A stretch of 10,566 nucleotides of DNA from an uncultured bacterium (GCA_903859225.1 CAIOLV010000095.1:1-10566), one strand, 5' to 3'. Positions 1 through 6,874 are shown, counted from the stretch's first letter. Program-made: numbers and translations. Notes: generated by a model from the letters alone, not told the origin.

Positions 1-548
1 CGATCCATCCGTTCACCGACGAGAACGTGGGCAACGTCGGACGAGGCGTGCCCGTCATCGACTGGGACCTCGTCCCCGGGCGCGAGATCGAGATCACGTA
101 CGTTGCGAAGGGAGGCGGAAGCGAGAACGCGTCTGGCCTTCTCTTTGTCCGGCCGGGCGGAGGGGCAGCCGCCGTGTTGGGCGCGGTCTTGGCGCACGTC
201 GTGCGCGTCGCGCCACGCGCCTGCCCGCCGATCGTCGTTGGAGTCGGAATTGGCGGCACAGCGGATCTCGCCCTGCGGCTCGCGAAGCGCGCGCTCGTCC
301 GGCGGCTCGACGAACACCATCCGGATCCAGCCGTAGCCGCATTTGAGTCCGAGCTGCTCGCGGCGGTGAACCGCTCCGGCATCGGCCCTGCCGGGCTCGG
401 CGGCGTGACGACGGCGCTGGCTGTTCACGCCGACCTCGCCTTCCGCCATCCCGCCTCTCTCCCCGTGGGCGTCGCACTTCAGTGTTGGGCCGACCGGCGT
501 GCCACAGTCCGCATCCGGGAGAGCGGCATCGCCGAGGCGGTCGAATGA
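1..548 (+). CDS. Fumarate hydratase class I, alpha subunit (5'-truncated)
   Basis: This is the C-terminal part of the alpha subunit of a two-subunit [4Fe-4S] fumarase/L-tartrate dehydratase, which interconverts fumarate and malate in the cytoplasm. The frame is open to the left edge (first full codon at 3), so the true start and roughly the first third of the protein lie outside; about 181 residues are visible. Family hallmarks are AKGGGSEN, CPPIVVGVGIGGT, SGIGPAGLGG and the late QCWADR. The two visible cysteines (codons 222-224 and 483-485) fit two of the three cluster ligands known for class I fumarases; the third would be upstream. The stop TGA overlaps the beta-subunit ATG (ATGA at 545-548), so the two are translationally coupled. 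Separate alpha and beta genes are typical of archaea and many anaerobes, unlike the fused E. coli FumA. Tartrate dehydratase cannot be excluded, but fumarase is likelier given the malic enzyme downstream. Confidence 0.93.
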   Translation, partial: IHPFTDENVGNVGRGVPVIDWDLVPGREIEITYVAKGGGSENASGLLFVRPGGGAAAVLGAVLAHVVRVAPRACPPIVVGVGIGGTADLALRLAKRALVRRLDEHHPDPAVAAFESELLAAVNRSGIGPAGLGGVTTALAVHADLAFRHPASLPVGVALQCWADRRATVRIRESGIAEAVE

Positions 549-1135
549 TCCGCCACGTTGAATTGCCGACGACGCCCGCCGATATCGCGTCCTGGCGCGT
601 CGGTGACGTCATCTTCCTCACCGGGGTAGTGCTCACCGCGCGCGACCTCGCGCATCGTCGGATCCTTAAGGCGGGCCTCCTGGAGACGGGCGAACAGGGA
701 CAAGCTCTTCCGTTCGATCCAACAGGGCTTCCGATCTTCCACTGCGGGCCCCTCGCGCGCCGCGACGCGAGCGGGTGGACGATCACGGGCCTCGGGCCGA
801 CGACGAGCGCGCGGATGGAGCCGTCGACTCCGGCGATCCTGGCCCGGTTCAAGACGCCCTTCCTGATCGGCAAAGGCGGGATGGGGCCGGCGACGCGTCA
901 GGCGCTCGCGGACCACGGCGCCGCCTACCTCGCGGCGGTTGGCGGGACCGGAGCGCTTGGCGCGCGTTCCGTCGAGGCCGTTCTCGGGGTGTACTGGCTG
1001 GAAGAGGTCGGGATGCCGGACGCCGTGTGGATTCTACGACTGCGCGACTACGGACCGCTGGTCGTGACGATGGACTCCACCGGCCGCGATCTGCACGACG
1101 AAGTTGCGCGGGCCGCAGCCGAGTCCACGGCATAG
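545..1135 (+). CDS. Fumarate hydratase class I, beta subunit
   Basis: This 196-residue protein is the beta subunit of the class I fumarase and completes the heteromeric enzyme with the gene before it. Family motifs are TARDLAHRR (31-39, as in the usual tGRDaAHkR), GLGPTTSARM (82-91), LIGKGGMG (107-114) and YWLEEVGMPDAVW (150-162). Length is normal for a free-standing beta subunit. The start at 545 is chosen because its ATG overlaps the alpha stop as ATGA and gives the family-typical N-terminus; an upstream in-frame start would extend it needlessly into the alpha gene. No separate promoter is expected. Directly after the stop, a 22-base segment including the last codons is repeated imperfectly (1120-1141 and 1145-1166). 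Activity on fumarate rather than tartrate is inferred from context. Confidence 0.94.
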   Translation: MIRHVELPTTPADIASWRVGDVIFLTGVVLTARDLAHRRILKAGLLETGEQGQALPFDPTGLPIFHCGPLARRDASGWTITGLGPTTSARMEPSTPAILARFKTPFLIGKGGMGPATRQALADHGAAYLAAVGGTGALGARSVEAVLGVYWLEEVGMPDAVWILRLRDYGPLVVTMDSTGRDLHDEVARAAAESTA

Positions 1136-1166
1136 GGCTCGGGTCGAGTGCACGGCGTAGTACTCG
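1120..1166. repeat. Imperfect tandem duplication over the beta-subunit stop codon
   Basis: Two 22-base copies, 1120-1141 and 1145-1166, match at 18 of 22 positions with a 25-base offset. Each starts CGAGT and ends CTCG. The second copy reproduces the reading of the last codons (Glu-Cys-Thr-Ala-stop against Glu-Ser-Thr-Ala-stop) beyond the real stop. The second copy can fold into a 5-bp stem (CGAGT/ACTCG), but no T tract follows, so this is a weak terminator candidate. It looks like a small decayed duplication. Confidence 0.5.
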
Positions 1167-1216
1167 CAGCGGCTCACTTCGCATGTTGTCTCTCACGTCC
1201 GTGTTGACAACCGGCT

Positions 1217-1391
1217 ACCGCAGAGGACGCTGAGAGCGCAGAGGGAAGGAATGCTGGTTTCCGCCGCCTGGGGCCCGTCCGGAGGACGTCTCACGGGTCA
1301 CTGGACGTGTCGCTCGTCGGATCGTATGGCGTCTCCGGGCCACAGGTCTGTGCTGTCGTCACCCTCTGCGTCCTCTGCGCGCTCTGCGGTT
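1217..1391. repeat. Inverted pair of CGCAGAG-type repeats, copy 1
   Basis: The left arm, 1217-1250, is made of near-repeating 9-10 base units built on CGCAGAG (ACCGCAGAGGACGC then GAGCGCAGAGGG). The right arm, 1361-1391, is the reverse complement of the same pattern (CCTCTGCG, TCCTCTGCGC, GCTCTGCGG). The arms flank about 110 bases with no recognisable gene. This pair is the main content of the 350-base gap 1136-1485. A second pair with the same arm order lies at 9264-9388. Similar CGCAGAG-rich intergenic repeats are, from memory, scattered in many bacterial genomes; their origin is unclear to me. Confidence 0.75.
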
Positions 1392-1450
1392 GGAAACGGT
1401 TCGTGCGGCAGCGAGGTGGCGAAGCAAGTGCCCGGGCTGCGCGCCTGCGC

Positions 1451-1480
1451 TACCATGGGGCGAGATGGCACGACGAGGAG
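1451..1480 (+). promoter_or_regulatory. Candidate -10 element and SD of the malic enzyme gene
   Basis: A TACCAT -10-like element (1451-1456) lies 29 bases before the chosen ATG, and a strong SD (AGGAG, 1476-1480) precedes it with a 5-base spacer. No good -35 is seen at 16-18 bases. An in-frame ATG at 1465, 8 bases after TACCAT, is a possible alternative start that would add seven residues. The SD argues for 1486. Confidence 0.4.
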
Positions 1481-1485
1481 AACCC

Positions 1486-2847
1486 ATGTCCGACCGGAAA
1501 CCCAGGCCCTCCGAAGACGAGCGCGTGAGGCGCGCCGCGGCGCCGGGCGAGAAGGCTCCCCGACTGCACGCGTTCTACCGCGGCAAGATCGAAGCGTCGG
1601 TGAAATGCGCGATCACCAGCTTCGACGACCTCTCCATCTGGTACACGCCGGGCGTTGCCGCCCCGTGCAAGGAAATCGCCGCAGATCCAGCCAAGCTCCG
1701 CGAGTACACGAACGTCGCCAATGCGGTTGCCGTCGTATCGGACGGCTCACGAGTCCTCGGGCTCGGCAACATCGGCGCGCGCGCCAGCCTGCCGGTCATG
1801 GAAGGAAAGGCCCTCCTGTTCAAGTACCTCGGCGGCGTCGGCGCGTTTCCCGTCGTGCTCGACACGCAAGATGAGGACGAGATCGTCCAGGCGGTGCGTT
1901 GGATTGCCCCCGGATTCGGTGGAATCAACCTCGAGGACATCGCGACGCCGAAGTGCTTCCCGATTCTTGAGCGGTTGCGCGCCGAGCTCGATATCCCCGT
2001 CTGGCACGACGATCAGCAGGGAACTGCGGCCGTCACGCTCGCCGGACTGCTGAACGCGCTCGAGATCGTCGGCAAGCGCCTTGACGGAGTGACGGTTGCC
2101 CTTCTCGGGGTGGGTGCAGCGGGCGCGGCCACGCTGCGCGTCCTCGTTGCCGCCGGCGTCGTCGCCGGTAACGTTCGCGTGGTAGAGGTCGTTGACGGCC
2201 AGCCGACCGTCCTTGGACGTGGCCACGATCTCGAACGCCTCTTCCCGCACCGCGGGCACCTTCTCGCACACACCAACGCGGACGGGGTTCGTGGATCCAC
2301 CCCGGAGGCTCTTGCAGGGGCGGACGTCGTCATCGCGTTCACCAAGCCGGGACCGGACACGATTCGCAAGGAGTGGATCCGGGCGATGAACCCTCGCGGG
2401 ATCGGCTTCTTCATGGCCAATCCAGTTCCCGAGATCTGGCCGTGGGACGCTGCCGAGGCTGGACTCGCCATCGTCGGCACCGGACGGGGGGACTTCCCGA
2501 ACCAAGTCAACAACTCACTCGGCTTCCCCGGGATCTTCCGTGGCACGCTCGACGTCTGTGCGACGACGATCACCGACGAGATGGCCATCGCTGCCGCGGG
2601 CGCGATTGCGAAGACAGCCGCTGATCGTGGGCTGCGCGAGGATTCGATCCTGCCGACGATGATGGAGACGGAGACATTCATCAACCAGGCCGTCGCCGTC
2701 GGGATGAAGGCGATCGAGCAGGGGATCGCCCGCCGCGCAGTGAGCGCGGCCGAACTGCGCACTGAGGCGGAGCTCCGCATCCGGCACGCTCAGAGCGAGA
2801 CGCTCATTCTGCAGCGGGAAGGCCTCATCCTTCCGCCTCCGACGTGA
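1486..2847 (+). CDS. NAD(P)-dependent malic enzyme, short form
   Basis: The 453-residue protein is a malic enzyme, oxidatively decarboxylating malate to pyruvate and CO2 with reduction of NAD(P). The N-terminal malic domain carries LSIWYTPGVAAPC (49-61, with the catalytic Tyr53), the VSDGSRVLGLGNIG stretch (84-97) and MEGKALLFK (105-113, with Lys108 the likely catalytic base). NLEDI (148-152) and HDDQQGTA (174-181) supply the acidic metal ligands. The Rossmann part has LLGVGAAGAA (206-215), and the C-terminal region has the conserved FPNQVNNSLGFPGIFRG (337-353). Length matches the stand-alone form; the C-terminal phosphotransacetylase-like domain of E. coli MaeB is absent. The start at 1486 is chosen for its SD. 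Together with the upstream fumarase it would channel fumarate to pyruvate. Which cofactor it prefers cannot be told from sequence alone. Confidence 0.95.
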   Translation: MSDRKPRPSEDERVRRAAAPGEKAPRLHAFYRGKIEASVKCAITSFDDLSIWYTPGVAAPCKEIAADPAKLREYTNVANAVAVVSDGSRVLGLGNIGARASLPVMEGKALLFKYLGGVGAFPVVLDTQDEDEIVQAVRWIAPGFGGINLEDIATPKCFPILERLRAELDIPVWHDDQQGTAAVTLAGLLNALEIVGKRLDGVTVALLGVGAAGAATLRVLVAAGVVAGNVRVVEVVDGQPTVLGRGHDLERLFPHRGHLLAHTNADGVRGSTPEALAGADVVIAFTKPGPDTIRKEWIRAMNPRGIGFFMANPVPEIWPWDAAEAGLAIVGTGRGDFPNQVNNSLGFPGIFRGTLDVCATTITDEMAIAAAGAIAKTAADRGLREDSILPTMMETETFINQAVAVGMKAIEQGIARRAVSAAELRTEAELRIRHAQSETLILQREGLILPPPT

Positions 2848-2856
2848 CGTGTCACG
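2843..2856. promoter_or_regulatory. Inverted repeat upstream of the phoU-like promoter
   Basis: CGTGAC-GT-GTCACG is a 14-base inverted repeat that overlaps the malic enzyme stop codon and ends 14 bases before the predicted -35 of the next gene. It could be an activator or repressor site, or just the end of the gene. No known regulator is recognised; it is not a CRP/FNR site, because the half-site spacing is wrong. Confidence 0.3.
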
Positions 2857-2861
2857 AGACT

Positions 2862-2917
2862 CTATAGTTCTTGCCCCGCTATAGACCGAGCGGCTAGAAT
2901 CCTCTCCGAACGGAGGG
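2862..2917 (+). promoter_or_regulatory. Predicted promoter and SD of the AbrB-PhoU gene
   Basis: A -35-like TTGCCC (2871-2876) and -10-like TAGAAT (2895-2900) are separated by 18 bases, and the SD GGAGGG (2912-2917) stands 4 bases before the ATG. Two copies of the palindrome CTATAG (2862-2867 and 2879-2884), 17 bases apart, bracket the -35. The second reads CTATAGAC, the reverse complement of GTCTATAG, and so shares GTCTATA with the pstS and pstC promoter cores in inverted orientation. Confidence 0.55.
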
Positions 2918-2921
2918 GATC

Positions 2922-3953
2922 ATGTTCCAGCGCAAGGTGCAGAAGACCGGCGGGTCGACCTACTTCGTCACGCTGCCCAAGGAGTGGGCGGACGAGGTCG
3001 GCATCAAGCCGCAGGCCACGGTCACCCTGATCCCGAGCGACTCGGGCGCGCTCTTGCTCGTGCCGGAGGGCCTGCCGGCGCGCAACCGCTGCACGGTCAC
3101 GATCGGGGAGTGGGGGTTCGATCGCCTGCAGCGTGAGATCATCGCGCGCTATATCGTCGGGTTCGACGTGATCGACGTCGAGTCCGACAAGATCCGCACC
3201 GAGCAGCGGCGCATGGTGCGGCAGATCGCCCAGGGCCTCGTCGGGCTCGAGATCTACGATGAGTCGCAGAAGACGATCACGCTGCACGCCCTCGTCAACG
3301 TCCGCGACTTCCCTGTCGAGCGAACCCTCAAACGCACGTTCGACATCGCTGACGCAATGGTCACGGACGCCGTGAGTGCGTTCTGCCAGCGCGATGCGGA
3401 GCTTGCCCGCGACGTCGTGGAACGAGACGACGACGTCGATCGCCTGGCGCTCCTCGTCGCGCGGCAGTACAGCCTCCTCCTGCGCGATCTCGTGCTGGAA
3501 GAGGACTACGGGCTGTCGCGGCTCCAGTTCTCGAACTACAACGCCGTCGTCGATCAGCTGGAACGCGTCGCCGACCATGCGGGGAAGATCTCCGAGGCCA
3601 CTCTCGCTCTCGAGACGACGGTTCGGAAGGGGGCGGCTGCCGAAGTCACCGCGCGCGCCGAAAACGCGACCGACATCGTGCGCCGCGCCGTCCAGTCGTT
3701 CGTCGAACAGAACACCGATCTCGCGAACGAGGTCCTTGCCGACCGGGAGAGTGGGGAGCGGCTCTTCTCCCTCACGCGACGGGCGATCGGAGACAAGCAT
3801 CCCGAAGAGGCGCCGTCGATCAGCATCGTACTCGACAGCCTCCTGCGCATTCGCGAGTACGGGTTCAACATCGCCGAGCACGCGCTCGACGTCCCAGCCG
3901 CCAGCCATGTGCGCGGGACGGGGAAGTCCGCCAAGCCAGCCAAGCTCGGCTAG
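2922..3953 (+). CDS. Archaeal-type PhoU phosphate regulator with AbrB/SpoVT N-terminus
   Basis: The 343-residue protein starts with a swapped-hairpin AbrB/SpoVT-like segment (about 3-48: RKVQKTGGSTYFVTLPKEWA, then a GIKPQATVTL strand and a SGALLLVPE strand). A PhoU-type helical region follows (about 130-325). It carries the acidic cluster ERDDDVDRL (167-175) and ERVADHAGKISE (214-225), with a second copy RIREYGFNIAEHAL (309-322); these match the metal-binding repeats of PhoU. PhoU proteins restrain Pst transport and phosphate signalling; an AbrB domain suggests this one also binds DNA, which would let it act without a PhoR partner. That is inference, as no two-component genes lie in the window. 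It faces the pst operon and ends within it, sharing a CTAG. A basic tail (about 331-342) ends the protein. The start is supported by a good SD. Confidence 0.9.
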   Translation: MFQRKVQKTGGSTYFVTLPKEWADEVGIKPQATVTLIPSDSGALLLVPEGLPARNRCTVTIGEWGFDRLQREIIARYIVGFDVIDVESDKIRTEQRRMVRQIAQGLVGLEIYDESQKTITLHALVNVRDFPVERTLKRTFDIADAMVTDAVSAFCQRDAELARDVVERDDDVDRLALLVARQYSLLLRDLVLEEDYGLSRLQFSNYNAVVDQLERVADHAGKISEATLALETTVRKGAAAEVTARAENATDIVRRAVQSFVEQNTDLANEVLADRESGERLFSLTRRAIGDKHPEEAPSISIVLDSLLRIREYGFNIAEHALDVPAASHVRGTGKSAKPAKLG

Positions 3954-3957
3954 CCGA
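3946..3957. other. Shared stop-codon palindrome between phoU-like gene and pstB
   Basis: TCGGCTAGCCGA is a perfect 12-bp palindrome centred on CTAG. The central TAG is the stop codon of the phoU-like gene on the plus strand (3951-3953) and, read on the minus strand (3952-3950), the stop of pstB. No loop or T tract makes it a conventional terminator, so transcripts of the two convergent units probably overlap at their 3' ends. Confidence 0.7.
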
Positions 3958-4780
3958 AGCGGCCGGAGAGGTAGTCGGCGACCTGTTCGCTAAACGGGCT
4001 CGCGAACACCGTTCTCGTCGAACCGAACTCGGCGAGCACGCCGCCGGCAAGAAGCACGGCGACGTGATCGCTGATGCGCCCCGCCTGCTGGAGGTTGTGC
4101 GTGACGATGACGACCGTCAGCTCTTGCGCCAGTTCGCGCGTCGTCGTCTCGATGCGATCCGTGGCCTTGGGATCGAGTGCCGAGCAGGGCTCGTCCATCA
4201 GGAGGACGGTCGGGCGGACCGCGAGGGCCCTCGCAATGCCCAGGCGCTGCTGTTGCCCGCCGGAGAGCGAGAGCGCGCTCTTCTTCAGATGGTCTTTCAC
4301 CTCGTCCCACAAGGCGGCGCGGCGCAGACTCTCCTCGACCAATTCCGCGAGATGTGCGCGATGGCGGATGCCGTGAACGCGCGGTCCGTAGGCGATGTTG
4401 TCGAAGATCGACTTCGGAAACGGATTCGGACGCTGGAAGACCATGCCGATGTGGCGGCGCACCGCGACTGGATCGGCCTTGAGCAGGTCCTGGCCGAGGA
4501 AGCGGATCGTGCCTTCGGCGCGCGTATTCGGATAGAGCTCGTTCATCCGGTTGAACGCGCGGAGGAGGGTGCTCTTTCCGCAGCCTGACGGGCCCATGAT
4601 CGCGGTCACGCCGTCGATCGGGATCCCGAGGCTGACCTCGCGCAGGGCCTGTTCTCTGCCGTAGAAGAAGCCGAATCGCTCGGTCTCGATGATCGAGGTC
4701 GAGTGGAGATTCCGCTCCAGCCAGTCGCGCGTTGCGTCGATGCTCCTTGCCGTGACGGTGGCGCCGTCTTGCGTTACCAC
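3950..4780 (-). CDS. pstB: Phosphate ABC transporter ATP-binding protein PstB
   Basis: The 276-residue protein is the ATPase that drives phosphate import, acting at the inner face of the membrane with PstA and PstC. It has a complete ABC core: Walker A GPSGCGKST (63-71), Q-loop VFQRPNPFP (114-122), signature LSGGQQQR (172-179), Walker B VLLMDEP (192-198) and the switch histidine in VTHN (226-229). The RPNPFPKSIFDN context is diagnostic of PstB. A GTG start at 4780 is chosen because an AAGGAGG SD lies 5 bases upstream and the length suits the family; the frame is open much further upstream through pstA, but only as a shadow. It overlaps the pstA stop by 7 bases, so it is coupled and is the last gene of the operon. 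There is no phoU after it; the PhoU-like gene lies convergently instead. Confidence 0.97.
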   Translation of the reverse strand: MVTQDGATVTARSIDATRDWLERNLHSTSIIETERFGFFYGREQALREVSLGIPIDGVTAIMGPSGCGKSTLLRAFNRMNELYPNTRAEGTIRFLGQDLLKADPVAVRRHIGMVFQRPNPFPKSIFDNIAYGPRVHGIRHRAHLAELVEESLRRAALWDEVKDHLKKSALSLSGGQQQRLGIARALAVRPTVLLMDEPCSALDPKATDRIETTTRELAQELTVVIVTHNLQQAGRISDHVAVLLAGGVLAEFGSTRTVFASPFSEQVADYLSGRFG

Positions 4781-5655
4781 TGCTTCCTCCTTCGCACTCG
4801 GGCGCGCCACGTGACCGCACCGAGGTTCATCAACAAGACCATTCCCAACAGCACGAGAGCCGCTCCGAATTGGAGATTGCGAGTTTTGTAGTAGTTCGGG
4901 CTCTCCGTCGCCATGACGAAGATGTGGTACGGCAGAGCCATGACCTTGTCCGACAGCGTCTCCGGCAGCCGGCTCATGTAGAACGCCGCGGCGGTGAACA
5001 TGATCGGCGCCGTCTCGCCGATTGCGCGGCTCACTCCGAGGATCACGCCGGTCAAGATTCCTGGAATGGCCGTCGGCAAGACCACGGTTCGGACGGCATG
5101 CCACTTCGTCGCTCCGAGAGCGAGCGCGCCCTCGCGGAAGTTCATCGGTACGGCCTGGAGCGCCTCCTCCCCGGCGCGGATGAGGATCGGCAAGATGAGG
5201 AGCGCCAAGGTGAGCGCGCCGGCCAGGAGCGACACCCCGAGTCCGAGAACCTTGACAAAGAAGGCGAGGCCGAGAAGCCCGAACACGATCGACGGGACGC
5301 CGGCCAAGCTGTTCACTCCGACGCGGATCACGCGGACCCACAGGCCGCCGCGTGAGTACGCCGACAGCCAGATGGCCGACGCCACGGCAAACGGGAGCGA
5401 CAGGAGGACCGCCCCAACCGTCAGGTAGAGACTGCCGACGAGCGCGGGGTAGATCCCGCCCTCGGTCATCATCTTCCTTGGGAACTCGGACAGGAACTGC
5501 CACGACAAGGCGCTGACCCCGTTCGAGATCATTGAGTAGAGGATGGCTCCGAGGGCGACGAACGCGGACACCGTCGACAGAGTGAGAAGAGCGAACGCGA
5601 TCCGCTGGGCGATCCGCTTGCGTCGCTGTCCTTCCGACGTAACCTGCGCGATCAT
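4774..5655 (-). CDS. pstA: Phosphate ABC transporter permease PstA
   Basis: One of the two membrane subunits of the phosphate importer, 293 residues. Hydrophobic segments lie at about 18-42, 70-98, 118-136, 140-160, 198-222 and 264-283. The cytoplasmic coupling (EAA) loop FREGALALGATKWHAVRTVVLP (173-194) leads into ILGVSRAIGETAPI (205-218), the PstA/PstC signature. The start at 5655 is chosen because its ATG overlaps the pstC stop as ATGA; an in-frame start at 5691 would add twelve residues and overlap pstC by 40 bases. The 5655 start has only a weak SD (AAGGA about 10 bases upstream), so coupling to pstC is the main support. It ends seven bases inside the pstB start. Confidence 0.96.
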   Translation of the reverse strand: MIAQVTSEGQRRKRIAQRIAFALLTLSTVSAFVALGAILYSMISNGVSALSWQFLSEFPRKMMTEGGIYPALVGSLYLTVGAVLLSLPFAVASAIWLSAYSRGGLWVRVIRVGVNSLAGVPSIVFGLLGLAFFVKVLGLGVSLLAGALTLALLILPILIRAGEEALQAVPMNFREGALALGATKWHAVRTVVLPTAIPGILTGVILGVSRAIGETAPIMFTAAAFYMSRLPETLSDKVMALPYHIFVMATESPNYYKTRNLQFGAALVLLGMVLLMNLGAVTWRARVRRRKQW

Positions 5656-6620
5656 CGCCCGTGCTTCCTTGCGAGTCGTCCGCGGAACCACTCCGCGAGT
5701 CCGTTGGTCACGAGAGCGATGATCAGGAGGACCACGCCGAGCGCGAAGAGCGCGTGGTAGTGCGTGCTGCCCATCGCTGTCTCTCCCATCTCCAGGGCAA
5801 TCGCGCTCGTCAACGTTCGCACGGGCCTCAACAACGACGCCGTGATCTGCGGCGCGTTGCCCGCCACCATGAGCACGGCCATCGTTTCGCCGACGGCTCG
5901 CCCCATGCCGAGGATTGCGGCGCCGATGAGCCCAGAAAAGGCAGCGGGGAACGTGACTCGGCGAATCGTCTGCCAGCGCGACGCGCCGAGAGCCATGGAC
6001 GCCTCGCGGTAGGAGTTCGGGACCGCGGTCAGCGCGTCCTCGGCCAAGCTGGCGATCGTGGGGAGCGCCATGATCCCGAGGATGACCGATGCCGTGAGCG
6101 CCGTGCGCCCCGTGCTCAGACCGAAGGCTCTTTGGAAGGCCGGTGCGACGATCATCAGGCCGAAGAAACCGTAGATCACCGAAGGGACTCCGGCGAGAAG
6201 CTCCAGAATCGACTTGGCGACGTCCTTCATCCAGCGCGGAGCCACTTCGGCGATGAACGCCGCGGCAGCGAAGCCAAGAGGAATCGCCAGAACCAGCGCG
6301 GCGACGGTCACCAGAGCCGAGCCCGCGATCATGGGGAGGGCGCCGTAGCTGGCGGGACTGCCGGTGGGGTTCCAGTGGGTGCCGAAGAAGCCGGAGAGCC
6401 CGGTCTCGCGCAAGATCGGGGCCGCCTCGCGGAAGATGAAGAAGAGGATGAGTCCCAGGGCGATGAGCGAGACAGAGGCAAGAGCCAGAAACACGGGGCG
6501 ATCCCAGCGCTCTTTGAGGATGGTTATGAGTCCGCGAAGTCCGGCCTTCCGGATCGGGCGAAGGTCGAGCGGTGGACCTGCGGTGCCGTCGTCTCTCAAA
6601 GCACGCGCCGGCCTACGCAT
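5652..6620 (-). CDS. pstC: Phosphate ABC transporter permease PstC
   Basis: The second membrane subunit of the importer, 322 residues. A hydrophilic, arginine-rich N-terminus (about 1-42) comes first, then hydrophobic spans near 43-65, 97-123, 142-163, 174-196, 229-250 and 289-310, as expected for six helices. The family loop YREASMALGASRWQTIRRV (204-222) is followed by ILGMGRAVGETMAVLMVAGN (236-255), which marks PstC. An unusually good SD (AGGAGG at 6634-6629, 8 bases before the ATG) supports the start, and a separate promoter lies just upstream, so pstC need not rely on read-through from pstS. The gene is ATGA-coupled to pstA. Confidence 0.96.
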   Translation of the reverse strand: MRRPARALRDDGTAGPPLDLRPIRKAGLRGLITILKERWDRPVFLALASVSLIALGLILFFIFREAAPILRETGLSGFFGTHWNPTGSPASYGALPMIAGSALVTVAALVLAIPLGFAAAAFIAEVAPRWMKDVAKSILELLAGVPSVIYGFFGLMIVAPAFQRAFGLSTGRTALTASVILGIMALPTIASLAEDALTAVPNSYREASMALGASRWQTIRRVTFPAAFSGLIGAAILGMGRAVGETMAVLMVAGNAPQITASLLRPVRTLTSAIALEMGETAMGSTHYHALFALGVVLLIIALVTNGLAEWFRGRLARKHGR

Positions 6621-6651
6621 CCTTTGAACCTCCTACCTATACGATGGAGCG

Positions 6652-6679
6652 AGTATATAGACGCGGCGGCGAAATGCAA
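6652..6679 (-). promoter_or_regulatory. Predicted internal promoter before pstC
   Basis: On the minus strand, TTGCAT (6679-6674) and TATACT (6657-6652) are separated by 16 bases. The -10 lies inside GTCTATATACT, which is identical to the core of the pstS promoter, and the -35 hexamer is identical too. The leader to the pstC ATG would be about 25 bases and includes the SD. Confidence 0.65.
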
Positions 6680-6828
6680 GGCGACGCCATCGTGGGCCCG
6701 CCGATGCCCGTCGCGACAGGAAGTCTGGGCTGCTGTGTCTTTTGTTGTCCGGCGAGGCGAACGAGGGGTGCCGCCCGGTGCTTGGCAGGGTCCGGCCTCG
6801 GCTCGGGTGCCGTTCACCGGGGCGAGAG

Positions 6829-6857
6829 GAGGACGTCGGGCTGAGCCCAGCGTCCTC
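6829..6857 (-). terminator. Hairpin between pstS and pstC
   Basis: An outer 7-bp stem (GAGGACG/CGTCCTC) and an inner GGGCT/AGCCC stem, with one mismatch and one wobble between them, form a strong hairpin. It begins 17 bases after the pstS stop. On the minus strand no T tract follows, so it may work as a processing or 3'-protecting hairpin that keeps pstS mRNA more abundant than the permease mRNA, rather than as a standard terminator. The rest of the 6621-6874 gap shows no gene. Confidence 0.5.
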
Positions 6858-6874
6858 TTGTCTCTCTTCTCGCC

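Noticed and set aside
94..1196. Minus-strand open frames opposite the fumarase genes
   Set aside because: They are arginine-rich shadow translations with no SD and no domain; the plus-strand fumarase motifs are unmistakable.
1201..1232. Perfect TTGACA at 1204-1209 as a malic enzyme promoter
   Set aside because: No -10-like hexamer lies 15-19 bases downstream (that region is the CGCAGAG arm), and the gene starts nearly 280 bases later.
1217..1391. CRISPR array
   Set aside because: The repeat units are 9-10 bases with no unique spacers of constant length, and the two arms are in inverted orientation; no cas genes are present.
2862..3908. Long open frame (348 codons) on the minus strand opposite the AbrB-PhoU gene
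   Set aside because: It mirrors a well-supported gene in GC-rich DNA, its translation is Asp/Arg/Leu-rich low complexity with no domain, and it has no fitting start signals.
3946..3960. Bidirectional intrinsic terminator between the phoU-like gene and pstB
   Set aside because: The palindrome is only 12 bp with no loop, lies inside both stop codons and has no T tract on either side.
4870..5355. Plus-strand open frame opposite pstA
   Set aside because: It is a shadow of pstA; its highly charged translation is the typical antisense of hydrophobic permease codons.
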